From Subtercola boreus (lineage in GTDB: Bacteria > Actinomycetota > Actinomycetes > Actinomycetales > Microbacteriaceae): 64,000 bases of DNA. The stretch spans positions 3,472,001 through 3,536,000 of the forward strand of contig NZ_VFOO01000001.1 of the NCBI RefSeq assembly GCF_006716115.1, in the 5' to 3' direction. The translations under genes were made by a program, and so were the position numbers. Shown here piece by piece: positions 42,955 through 50,050 of this stretch (position 1 is the first letter of the stretch; every line of letters starts with the position of its first letter). A model generated the notes under the pieces. It was given only the letters and a program-made list of their open reading frames with translations, was not told the origin of the DNA and made no database searches.

Positions 42955-44483
42955 CGCACCTCGACGGCTTCGTCGTCAGGGTGCTCCTGCGCATAGGCGG
43001 CGCCGGCGTGGCCGGTACGCACACGACGCCTCACGACAATGATGTACCAGAGCGCCGCGAGAACGAGGATCCCGCCGAACACGAATCCGTTTCCTGCGAA
43101 CGCCGGCAGGAACAGGAGGGCCATCTCCACCGTCAGGAACACGATGAGAGCGACGACGAGCAGCGGGATCCGCGCTCGTCCGAGGTTGAACGTTCCCGGT
43201 TCCGGCTCGGGCACCCTGCCGCGCACCGACGCGATCAGCAGTCCGACGGTCTGCAACACGTAGGTGGTGAAGAAGGCGAGGGTGGCGATGCCGAGGAAGT
43301 AGTTGAACGCCTGCGGGCTCACCAGGGCAGAGAGCAGCATCAGCACGGAGACGACACCCAGCGTGATGACAGCAGTCGACGGGGTCTTGCGCTCGGGCGA
43401 GACGTGCCGGAGGGCCCGGGAGAAGGGCATCATGTTGTCCCGCGACATCGAGTAGAGCAGTCGGGTGCCCACCAGCACGTTGGCGAGCAGGCAGACGAGG
43501 ATGTTCGTGAGGGCCACCGCGACGACGATCTTCGCGAACACCGGTCCGAGCTGCTGGGAGATGATCTCCTCGATCGGCGTGGACGACCCGGCGACGGCCG
43601 ACGCGTCCTTGATGGCGAGCACGTAGACGAGGTACATCAGGAACTCGATCACACACGACGTTGCGAAGGCGTAGAACATGGTGCGCGGGATGACCCGCCG
43701 TGCGTTCTTCGTCTCTTCTGCCACATCGGCGACGGCCTCGACGCCCACGAGCCCGAAGAACGGCCCGAGAGAGGCGGCGAGCCAGGCGAGGATGTACGGC
43801 GTCGCCTCATCGGAGCTCTTGCCCTCGAAGAGCGACGAGAACGGCTGCGCGTTGTCGGGGACGAGAAAGACCACGACCGCGATCACCAGAGTGACGCCCA
43901 CCGTGACGACGATCTCGAGCCCGACGCCGATGTTGTTGATGAAGGTCGCGAGGCGCACCCGGTAGGCGTTGATCGTCACGCAGACGAGAACGACGCCGAT
44001 CGCGATGAAGATCTGCCCGGCCTGGGTGAGATCCCAGTCGAAGACGCTGCCGAGGTAGCCGGCGAAGATGTAGCCGAGGCTCGTCATGCCGCTGACCCAG
44101 CCGATCAGCGCGGCGAACCCGGTGAACCAGCCGAAGCCGGGTCCGTTGAGTCGGCTCGTCCACTGGTAGGCGTAGCCCGCCAGGGGAAGCTTCGCTGCGA
44201 TGTCTGCGGCGATGAGTGTCCAGAGCAGAAAGACGGGTATCGCCAGGAACAGGGTCCAGATGAACGGGGATCCGGCGTTGAGGTATCCCGCCCCGAATCC
44301 GGTGAACACGGCCGTTGTCGCGCTGATGGTGGAGAAGCCGATGGCGAACGAGGCCACTCTGCCGACCGAACGGTCGAGCTTCTGGGTGTAACCGAACTCC
44401 GCCAGGCGAGCGTCTTCATCGCCTGCCACGAAGCCCGTCGATGATCTGCCGACGTGTTCGGAGGGAGGTACCGGATCAATCAT
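42951..44483 (-). CDS. APC family amino acid/amine permease
   Basis: 510 residues from the ATG at 44483, with GAGGAG 9 nt upstream. Twelve or so helices are expected. Motifs include FAIGFSTISATTAVFTGFGAGYLNAG, PLAGYAYQWTSRLNGPGFGWFTGFAALIGWVSG, GVEAVADVAEETKNARRVIPR and ILVCLLANVLVGTRLLYSMSRDNMMPFS. These are typical of the ACT/GABA/polyamine branch of APC transporters. It is coupled to the LLM oxidoreductase and lies behind the LysR gene in the same direction. The substrate, an amine or amino acid, is unproven. Confidence 0.88.
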   Translation of the reverse strand: MIDPVPPSEHVGRSSTGFVAGDEDARLAEFGYTQKLDRSVGRVASFAIGFSTISATTAVFTGFGAGYLNAGSPFIWTLFLAIPVFLLWTLIAADIAAKLPLAGYAYQWTSRLNGPGFGWFTGFAALIGWVSGMTSLGYIFAGYLGSVFDWDLTQAGQIFIAIGVVLVCVTINAYRVRLATFINNIGVGLEIVVTVGVTLVIAVVVFLVPDNAQPFSSLFEGKSSDEATPYILAWLAASLGPFFGLVGVEAVADVAEETKNARRVIPRTMFYAFATSCVIEFLMYLVYVLAIKDASAVAGSSTPIEEIISQQLGPVFAKIVVAVALTNILVCLLANVLVGTRLLYSMSRDNMMPFSRALRHVSPERKTPSTAVITLGVVSVLMLLSALVSPQAFNYFLGIATLAFFTTYVLQTVGLLIASVRGRVPEPEPGTFNLGRARIPLLVVALIVFLTVEMALLFLPAFAGNGFVFGGILVLAALWYIIVVRRRVRTGHAGAAYAQEHPDDEAVEVR

Positions 44484-44605
44484 GGGTGTTGCTCCTCGCT
44501 TCATGGTGACACGGCCCGGACGGTCCGCGTCTGTGAAGTGAAGTGAAGCGGGATCGGCCCCCGGCGGGAAGTCGACATTTCCTATCTATTCATAACCAGA
44601 ACTGA

Positions 44606-45511
44606 TCACTGTCCGGCATCAGGGCGCGGAGGCACGCGGTCGAGCATGTGCTGCACCAGCTTTCGGGCCGACGCCGACAATCGCTCCGGGTTCCAGGCCA
44701 GGGCTGTATAACTGATCGGCCGGTCGACGATCGGCACGAAGCGGATGCCCGGCCGCACGTACAGCCGCACCATCGACGACGTCGTGAAGCTCACCCCGAT
44801 CCCGGTGGAGACCAACATCGTCTCGGCCTCGTAGGTCGCCGCCTCGGCGGCGATCACAGCGGGTCGGCCCTGCCGGGCATCCAGAGCCATCCAGTAGTCC
44901 CGCCAGATTCCGGCGGACGACGGCGCGACGACGATCGGTTCGTCGAGCAGTTCGGCGATGCGGAGTTCGGTCCGCTCCGCCAGTCGGTGAGTGCGCGGCA
45001 GGCAGGCGACCCAGGTCTCCTCGGCGACGACGGCCATCTCGAGCCCGAGCACGTCGACGGGAGGGCGGATCAGGGCCACATCCGAGGTGCCGGCCGCCAG
45101 TCCCGCGGTCGGATCGGAGAAGTTGTGCTCGATGGTCTCGACGGTGATGCCCGGGAGTTCCGCCTCCAGGCCCTCGATGAGCTGGAAGAGCAGGTCGGCT
45201 CCCGTGCCGATGAGGTAGCCGATCCGCACATGTCCGCGATCGACGAGGGTCGAGGCCGCATCGAGTGCCGCATCCACTCCGCGAAGGGCGGAGCGCACGG
45301 AGGGCAGCCACTCCGTGCCGAACCCTGTGAGGGTGACGGAGCGGGTGTCCCGGTCGAACAGCCGCGCCCCGATGAGCTGTTCGAGCTGGCGGATGGCCGC
45401 CGAGAGTGCGGGCTGCGAGATGTAGAGCGTCTCAGCGGCCCGGCGGTAGTTCAGTTCCCTGCTGAGGGCGTCGAAATACCGCAGGAGTTGCAGGGTGACG
45501 TTCTGGCTCAT
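44606..45511 (-). CDS. LysR family transcriptional regulator
   Basis: 301 residues, the usual LTTR length. The N-terminal winged helix reads LLRYFDALSRELNYRRAAETLYISQPALSAAIRQLEQLIGARLFDRDTRSVTLT. The effector domain follows from about residue 92 (VRIGYLIGTGADLLFQLIEGL). It is divergent from the yjbQ-kinase-isomerase operon and upstream of the permease/LLM genes, so it could control either or both. GATA-N9-TATC in the divergent gap is a candidate site. Confidence 0.9.
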   Translation of the reverse strand: MSQNVTLQLLRYFDALSRELNYRRAAETLYISQPALSAAIRQLEQLIGARLFDRDTRSVTLTGFGTEWLPSVRSALRGVDAALDAASTLVDRGHVRIGYLIGTGADLLFQLIEGLEAELPGITVETIEHNFSDPTAGLAAGTSDVALIRPPVDVLGLEMAVVAEETWVACLPRTHRLAERTELRIAELLDEPIVVAPSSAGIWRDYWMALDARQGRPAVIAAEAATYEAETMLVSTGIGVSFTTSSMVRLYVRPGIRFVPIVDRPISYTALAWNPERLSASARKLVQHMLDRVPPRPDAGQ

Positions 45512-45532
45512 GAAAGGCCACCACCTCCGATT

Positions 45533-45549
45533 GATAGCTTCCGGTTATC
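45533..45549. promoter_or_regulatory. LysR-type site candidate in the lysR/yjbQ gap
   Basis: GATA-N9-TATC is a 17-bp dyad with T-N11-A character about 20 nt upstream of lysR. Related sequence (CTATC-N5-ATAACC) occurs at 44582-44597 in front of the permease gene. Only the dyad is seen; binding is inferred from position. Confidence 0.4.
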
Positions 45550-45637
45550 GCATCATCGTACCTGTGAACTTCCGCCCTCCCACAGGTGCACGCCAAGCTG
45601 ATCCGACATCCGCACCCGATGGAGAGCTGGAAACGAC

Positions 45638-46135
45638 ATGGTCACCCACCGCCGCACGATCACCCTCGAGACACCGGCCCGCCAGGAGTTCTTCGACGTC
45701 ACCCCGCAGCTGCTGGAGTTCATCGCCTCGTCAGGTCTGACCGACGGCATCGCGATCGTCTACTCCCCGCACACCAGCTGCTGCGTGCTCATCCAGGAGG
45801 AATCCGAGGACACGACCTACTACGGCACCCAGCTGGTGCTGCAGGACACCCTGAACGTGCTCGCGAAGATCGCTCCGCCGACCCGGCACGAGGGCCAGTA
45901 CCTGCACCCGGGCCCGATCCACATCCGGAACGCCGCCGAACTCCGCGGCGAGCTGCCCGAGTGGGGGCTGAACACCGACGGTCACATCCTGTCGTCGATC
46001 CTCGGGCGTTCGGAAGTCGTTCCCATCGCCGACGGCGCGGCCGTTCTCGGAGAGTTCGGCCGGGTCTACTTCGGCGATCTCGACGCGGTGCGGGCCCGCA
46101 CGCGCTCGGTGCACGTCCAGCTCATCGGGGGTTGA
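45638..46135 (+). CDS. YjbQ/UPF0047 family protein
   Basis: 165 residues. The family core is complete: ITLETPARQEFFDVTPQLLEFIASSG, IAIVYSPHTSCCVLIQEE, and HPGPIHIRNAAELRGELPEWGLNTDGHILSSILGRSEVVPI. YjbQ proteins show weak thiamine-phosphate synthase activity in vitro and their true role is unclear. Here the gene heads an operon with a sugar kinase and two isomerases, and the kinase starts 2 nt after its stop. That context suggests a metabolic step on a phosphorylated sugar more than thiamine synthesis. Confidence 0.85.
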   Translation: MVTHRRTITLETPARQEFFDVTPQLLEFIASSGLTDGIAIVYSPHTSCCVLIQEESEDTTYYGTQLVLQDTLNVLAKIAPPTRHEGQYLHPGPIHIRNAAELRGELPEWGLNTDGHILSSILGRSEVVPIADGAAVLGEFGRVYFGDLDAVRARTRSVHVQLIGG

Positions 46136-46137
46136 GC

Positions 46138-47616
46138 GTGCTGGTCTATGCGGTGGATGTCGGCACGACCAACGTGAAGGTCGTGCTCTACGACGAAGTT
46201 CTCACGAGGTTGGCCGTCGCCTCCGCAGAGGCCCAGTACTCCCGTTCCGGCAACCGGGTCGAGTTCGATCCGGCCGGGCTCTTCGAGCTCGTGCTCGGCC
46301 TGATCGCCGAGTGTGCGGGCGCGGTGCACGGCACGGTGGGCCAGGATGCGGTCATCTCGCTCACCGGGCAGGCCGAGTCGCTCGTGCTGAACGATTCCGC
46401 CGGCTCGCCCGTGCGCCCGGCGATGTCGTGGCTCGACGACCGGGCCACCGCCGAAGCCGCGGAGCTCGGCGCGCACTTCGGCGACGACGAGGCCTTCGCC
46501 ATCACCGGGGAGCCGTTCCCTTCAGCCACCTGGCCGGCGGCGAAACTGCGCTGGCTCCGCCGGCACGAACCCGAGACACTTGCGGCCACACACGAGGTGC
46601 TGATGGTCAAGGACGACCTGGTCAGACGCTTCACGGGCACCGCGGCCGGGGAGCTCACCACGCGCGGCTTCACCTACTTCTGGAACGTGCCGGCCGGTGA
46701 GTACTGGGATGACATGCTCGCCTTCTGCGGAGTGCCCGACGATTCCCTGCCGCAGGTCGTGCCGGCGGGCACCGATCTCGGCCCCGTCGCATCCGCTGTC
46801 GAAAGGCGCCTCCCGCCCGCCCGGAGCTACCGGCTGAATGCCGGTGCACTCGACCACTTCGCGGCCATGGTCGGCACGGGCTCGTACGCTCCGGGAGTCG
46901 TGAGCGAGTCGGCCGGCACCGTGCTGTCGCTGTCGATGCTCGACACCGAATGGTCTTTCGACACGGCGACGAAGGTCTCGTTCCATCCGTCGCTGGATGC
47001 CCGGGGAACGCTCCTCTTCAGCGGAGCGGACAGCGGGGGAGTCGCGCTGGAGTGGTACCGCCGCGAGGGATTGGACGGGATGACGTTCGCCGACCTCGAG
47101 AAGAGTCTCAGCGCGCGCACCGTCGCCACGGCAGAGGCCCCGATCTTCCTGCCCTATCTGACCGGCATCAACCCACCCGACTTCCACCCGAGTGCGCGAG
47201 GCGCCTTCCTCGGCCTCGAACTCGGCCACGACCGCATCGACCTGGCCTACGCCGTCGAAGAGGGAATCGCGCATCTCCTCCGCCGGAACGTCGACTATCT
47301 GGGGGGAAGCGTGCGCGAGATCGTCTCCACCGGCGGCGGAGCGGACTCGCCCTTCTGGAGCCAGCTGAAGGCAGACGTCTGCAACGTCGGTGTGCTCGTG
47401 CCCGACGAGCGGGAGGCCACCTGCCGGGGGGCGGCGGTGCTGGCGCTGGTGGCCGCCGGCGAACTCGCCAGCCTCAGCGACGCGGCTGCCCTCAGCCAGC
47501 CCGCGGTCTCGCGGTTCCGGCCATCCCCCTCACCCGAGCGCGAAGCGCGCTACCGCCTCTTCGACGACTACCTTCACCGCCTCTACCCGAGCGCTTCCGA
47601 AACGGAGAACCGATGA
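46138..47616 (+). CDS. FGGY family carbohydrate kinase
   Basis: 492 residues from GTG at 46138; a TTG at 46132 overlapping the yjbQ stop is an alternative. The N-terminal ATPase fold reads VYAVDVGTTNVKVVLYDE (phosphate-1 loop DVGTTN), followed by ISLTGQAESLVLND and MSWLDDRATAEA. The C-terminal half has ESAGTVLSLSM, FLPYLTGINPPDFHPSARGAFLGLELGH and VSTGGGADSPFWSQLKADV, the adenosine-binding region. It resembles xylulokinase/gluconokinase/erythritol-kinase types, and the substrate cannot be fixed. The next three enzymes (isomerase, triose-phosphate-isomerase-like, SDR) suggest a tetrose or pentose route. Confidence 0.88.
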   Translation: MLVYAVDVGTTNVKVVLYDEVLTRLAVASAEAQYSRSGNRVEFDPAGLFELVLGLIAECAGAVHGTVGQDAVISLTGQAESLVLNDSAGSPVRPAMSWLDDRATAEAAELGAHFGDDEAFAITGEPFPSATWPAAKLRWLRRHEPETLAATHEVLMVKDDLVRRFTGTAAGELTTRGFTYFWNVPAGEYWDDMLAFCGVPDDSLPQVVPAGTDLGPVASAVERRLPPARSYRLNAGALDHFAAMVGTGSYAPGVVSESAGTVLSLSMLDTEWSFDTATKVSFHPSLDARGTLLFSGADSGGVALEWYRREGLDGMTFADLEKSLSARTVATAEAPIFLPYLTGINPPDFHPSARGAFLGLELGHDRIDLAYAVEEGIAHLLRRNVDYLGGSVREIVSTGGGADSPFWSQLKADVCNVGVLVPDEREATCRGAAVLALVAAGELASLSDAAALSQPAVSRFRPSPSPEREARYRLFDDYLHRLYPSASETENR

Positions 47617-48422
47617 TTACGCTGGCCTGCTCCTCACCCATGGTGCCGGGCTCGACCCTCACCGAGAAGGCCGAACTGCTGGGCCGCTGGGGCTACGGCG
47701 GGATCGCCGTCTTCCAGCCGCTGCAGGACTGGACCGAGGATGTTCGTGCCGAACTGGTCGCGCTCGAGGGCAGAACCGGTGTGCGCCCGGTCGAGTTCGT
47801 GCTGGTCGACGAGATCTACGGCAGAGCGATGTCGGCCGATCCTGACCTCCGGGCGCGCTGCCGCGCGATGTACCGCGAGGCGGCCGGAGTGTGCGCCGAG
47901 CTCGGTGCCGTCACGGAGATCGAGTACGAATACGGGCCGCAGGATCCGCTGCCGCTGTTCGAGCCGTTCCAGCAGCTCGACGACGAACAGAGGGCCGGGT
48001 TCATCTCCTTCTACCGGGAGTTACTCGACATCGTGCAGGGAACCGCGGGCCGGGTGCTGCTCGAGCCCTTGAACCGGTACGAGAGCCGGTACCTGAACCT
48101 CGCGGCAGACAACCTCGCGATCATCGATGCGGTCGCCCACCCGAACGCGGGCCTCCTGCCCGACACCTTCCACATGTCGATCGAGGAGGCGGACATCGCC
48201 GAAACGCTGCGCCGTGCCGGATTCAGGATCGCCCACGTGCATCTCGGCGACAACAACCGCCTGCTGCCCGGGCACGGCCGACTGGACTGGCCGGGCATCT
48301 TCGGGGCGCTGGCAGAGGTCGGCTACGACGGCTGGGTCAACCTCGAGTGCTCGACCGAAGGCGATCCCGCCCTCACCCTGCCGGCGAGCGCCGCCTTCCT
48401 CCGAACGCTGATCGACGCATGA
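47613..48422 (+). CDS. xylose-isomerase-like TIM barrel isomerase/epimerase
   Basis: 269 residues from an ATG overlapping the kinase stop (ATGA). The protein reads LLGRWGYGGIAVFQPLQDW, LLEPLNRYESRYLNLAADNLAIID, AGLLPDTFHMSIEEADI and IAHVHLGDNNRLLPGHGRLDW. These are the Glu, Asp/His, His and Glu metal-site segments of hydroxypyruvate-isomerase/tagatose-epimerase-like enzymes. It could interconvert a ketose or ketose phosphate before or after the kinase. It overlaps the next gene by 4 nt. Confidence 0.85.
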   Translation: MITLACSSPMVPGSTLTEKAELLGRWGYGGIAVFQPLQDWTEDVRAELVALEGRTGVRPVEFVLVDEIYGRAMSADPDLRARCRAMYREAAGVCAELGAVTEIEYEYGPQDPLPLFEPFQQLDDEQRAGFISFYRELLDIVQGTAGRVLLEPLNRYESRYLNLAADNLAIIDAVAHPNAGLLPDTFHMSIEEADIAETLRRAGFRIAHVHLGDNNRLLPGHGRLDWPGIFGALAEVGYDGWVNLECSTEGDPALTLPASAAFLRTLIDA

Positions 48423-49144
48423 GCGCCGTGCTGGCCGGGCCCTTCTTCGAGATCGGGCCGAAGAACCTGCTGCGGCGGGTGCAGATCGAGGCGCTGGCGC
48501 GAGCCGCGGGCCTGGCGGGTGCAGACTTCGGTGTGACCGTCGTGATCACCGTTCCCACGGCGCTCATCGCCCCCATCGCCGACCTCCGCACCGGCGTGCT
48601 CGTCTACGCGCAGGAGCTCGGAGCAGACCTCCCCGGGGACTCGTTCGGCACCGTGACGGCCGAGGCCCTCGTCGACGCCGGTGCCGACGGAGTCATGCTG
48701 AACCACGACAGGCACCCGCTCGACGACGCCGGCCTCCGGCAGGCCGTCAGCCGAACAGAGGGCACAGGCCTCGGCAGCATCGTCTGCGCCGGGTCGGAGG
48801 CCGACGCGCTGCGGTTCGCAGGGCTGGCGCCGGACGCCATCCTGTTCGAGCCGCCGGAGCTGATCGGCACGGCCGGAGCGGCTGGGGTGGCCCCGCGCGA
48901 CTGGATCCCCCGCTCGAACCACGCCGTCAGGCAGGGCGCCTCCGGCGTGCTCATGATGCACGCCGGAGGCGTCACCTCACCCGCGGTCGTGCGTTCGATC
49001 ATGGCCGCCGGCGCCGACGGCTCGGGATCGACCAGCGGCATCCTCGGTTCCGCCGATCCCCGGGCCGCCGCGCGGCTCTACATCGAAGCCGCGCGTGCCG
49101 GCTGGAACGACGCCCACGACACCCCTTCGCACCCCACCCATTAA
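48419..49144 (+). CDS. archaeal-type triose-phosphate isomerase-like protein
   Basis: 241 residues, from an ATG overlapping the previous stop. The sequence follows the short archaeal TIM pattern rather than the bacterial one. FFEIGPKNLL holds K15, LVYAQELGADLPGDSFGTVTAEAL matches the archaeal YAQHxDxxxPGSxTG block, VMLNHDRHPL holds H96, and ILFEPPELIGTAGAAG holds E144. All three catalytic residues are conserved, but the YAQH histidine is Glu. The cell surely has an ordinary tpiA elsewhere, so this one probably isomerises a four-carbon or related phosphate made by the kinase. Similar TIM-like proteins serve erythritol pathways. Confidence 0.82.
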   Translation: MSAVLAGPFFEIGPKNLLRRVQIEALARAAGLAGADFGVTVVITVPTALIAPIADLRTGVLVYAQELGADLPGDSFGTVTAEALVDAGADGVMLNHDRHPLDDAGLRQAVSRTEGTGLGSIVCAGSEADALRFAGLAPDAILFEPPELIGTAGAAGVAPRDWIPRSNHAVRQGASGVLMMHAGGVTSPAVVRSIMAAGADGSGSTSGILGSADPRAAARLYIEAARAGWNDAHDTPSHPTH

Positions 49145-49154
49145 GGAGCACACA

Positions 49155-49922
49155 ATGCAGACCACACTCACCGGCAAGACGGCCGTCATCACTGGAGGTG
49201 CTCGCGGGATCGGACTCACCGTGGCGCGCGCCCTCGCCGCCGATGGCGCCGACATCGCACTGTTCGACCTGCTCGACACCGTCGAGGAGACCGCCCAGCA
49301 GATCGCAGACGAATTCGGCGTGCGGGCCATGGGCCAGAAGCTCGACGTCACCGACCAGGCGGCGACGGCTGCCGCCTTCGCTGCGGTCACCGCGCGTCTC
49401 AGCGTTCCCCAGGTGCTTCTCACGGCCGCGGGCATCGAGATCAACGGCGACTCCGTCGACGTCACCGCCGCCCAGTGGCGGAAGGTGATCGACGTCAACC
49501 TGACGGGCACCTTCTTCTCTGCGCAGGCCTTCGGCCACGGACTGTTGGAGGCGGGACTGCCCGGAAGCGCCATCCTCATCTCGTCGATGTCGGGGCTCAT
49601 CGTGAACGTTCCCCAGTGGGCGGCCTCGTACAACTCCTCCAAGGCGGCTGTGGCCCATCTCGGGAAGTCGCTGGCCGTCGAATGGGCCTCGGCGAACATC
49701 CGGGTCAACTCGATGGCGCCCGGCTATGTGCTCACCGACCTGACCCGACAGATCATCGAGAAGGAACCGTCGCTCCACGACGAGTGGGTCGCACTCATCC
49801 CGCAGCGCCGCATGGCCACGCCCGACGATCTCACCGGACTGGTGAGCTTCCTCGCGTCCGACGTCTCGAGCTACATCACCGGCCAGCAGATCGTCATCGA
49901 CGGCGGCTACACGGCGATCTGA
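49155..49922 (+). CDS. short-chain dehydrogenase/reductase (sugar/polyol type)
   Basis: 255 residues, with AAGGAG before the ATG. TGGARGIG (13-20) is the cofactor loop, DVTDQAA and LTAAGIEI follow, and ILISSMSGL plus ASYNSSKAAV supply the catalytic Ser-Tyr-Lys. The end, SSYITGQQIVIDGGYTAI, is typical of classical SDRs. D35-like FDLLDT after beta-2 favours NAD(H). It is last in the operon and probably oxidises the sugar alcohol or reduces a keto-sugar linked to the kinase and isomerases. Confidence 0.9.
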   Translation: MQTTLTGKTAVITGGARGIGLTVARALAADGADIALFDLLDTVEETAQQIADEFGVRAMGQKLDVTDQAATAAAFAAVTARLSVPQVLLTAAGIEINGDSVDVTAAQWRKVIDVNLTGTFFSAQAFGHGLLEAGLPGSAILISSMSGLIVNVPQWAASYNSSKAAVAHLGKSLAVEWASANIRVNSMAPGYVLTDLTRQIIEKEPSLHDEWVALIPQRRMATPDDLTGLVSFLASDVSSYITGQQIVIDGGYTAI

Positions 49923-49982
49923 GCCGATCGCCGCCCCGCAGAGCCGCGATCTGATCTGCAGCGCCCGTCTGGAGTGCCCGAA

Positions 49983-50030
49983 GGGACCCATATCGTTCCA
50001 TGCTCGGTCGCATTCATCGATATGGGTCCC
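49983..50030. repeat. inverted repeat with 13-bp arms between convergent genes
   Basis: GGGACCCATATCG (49983-49995) and its exact complement CGATATGGGTCCC (50018-50030) flank a 22-nt centre, in which ATGC/GCAT forms a nested 4-bp stem. It lies 60 nt after the SDR stop and 20 nt after the convergent amidase stop. It may be a bidirectional terminator, although the wide loop is not typical. Confidence 0.65.
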
Positions 50031-50050
50031 CTCGCCGGCGCCAGGCCGGG

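Noticed and set aside
48419-49144. BtpA or HpcH-type aldolase
   Set aside because: The NH, EPPELIG and PKN positions fit archaeal triose-phosphate isomerase better than either aldolase family.
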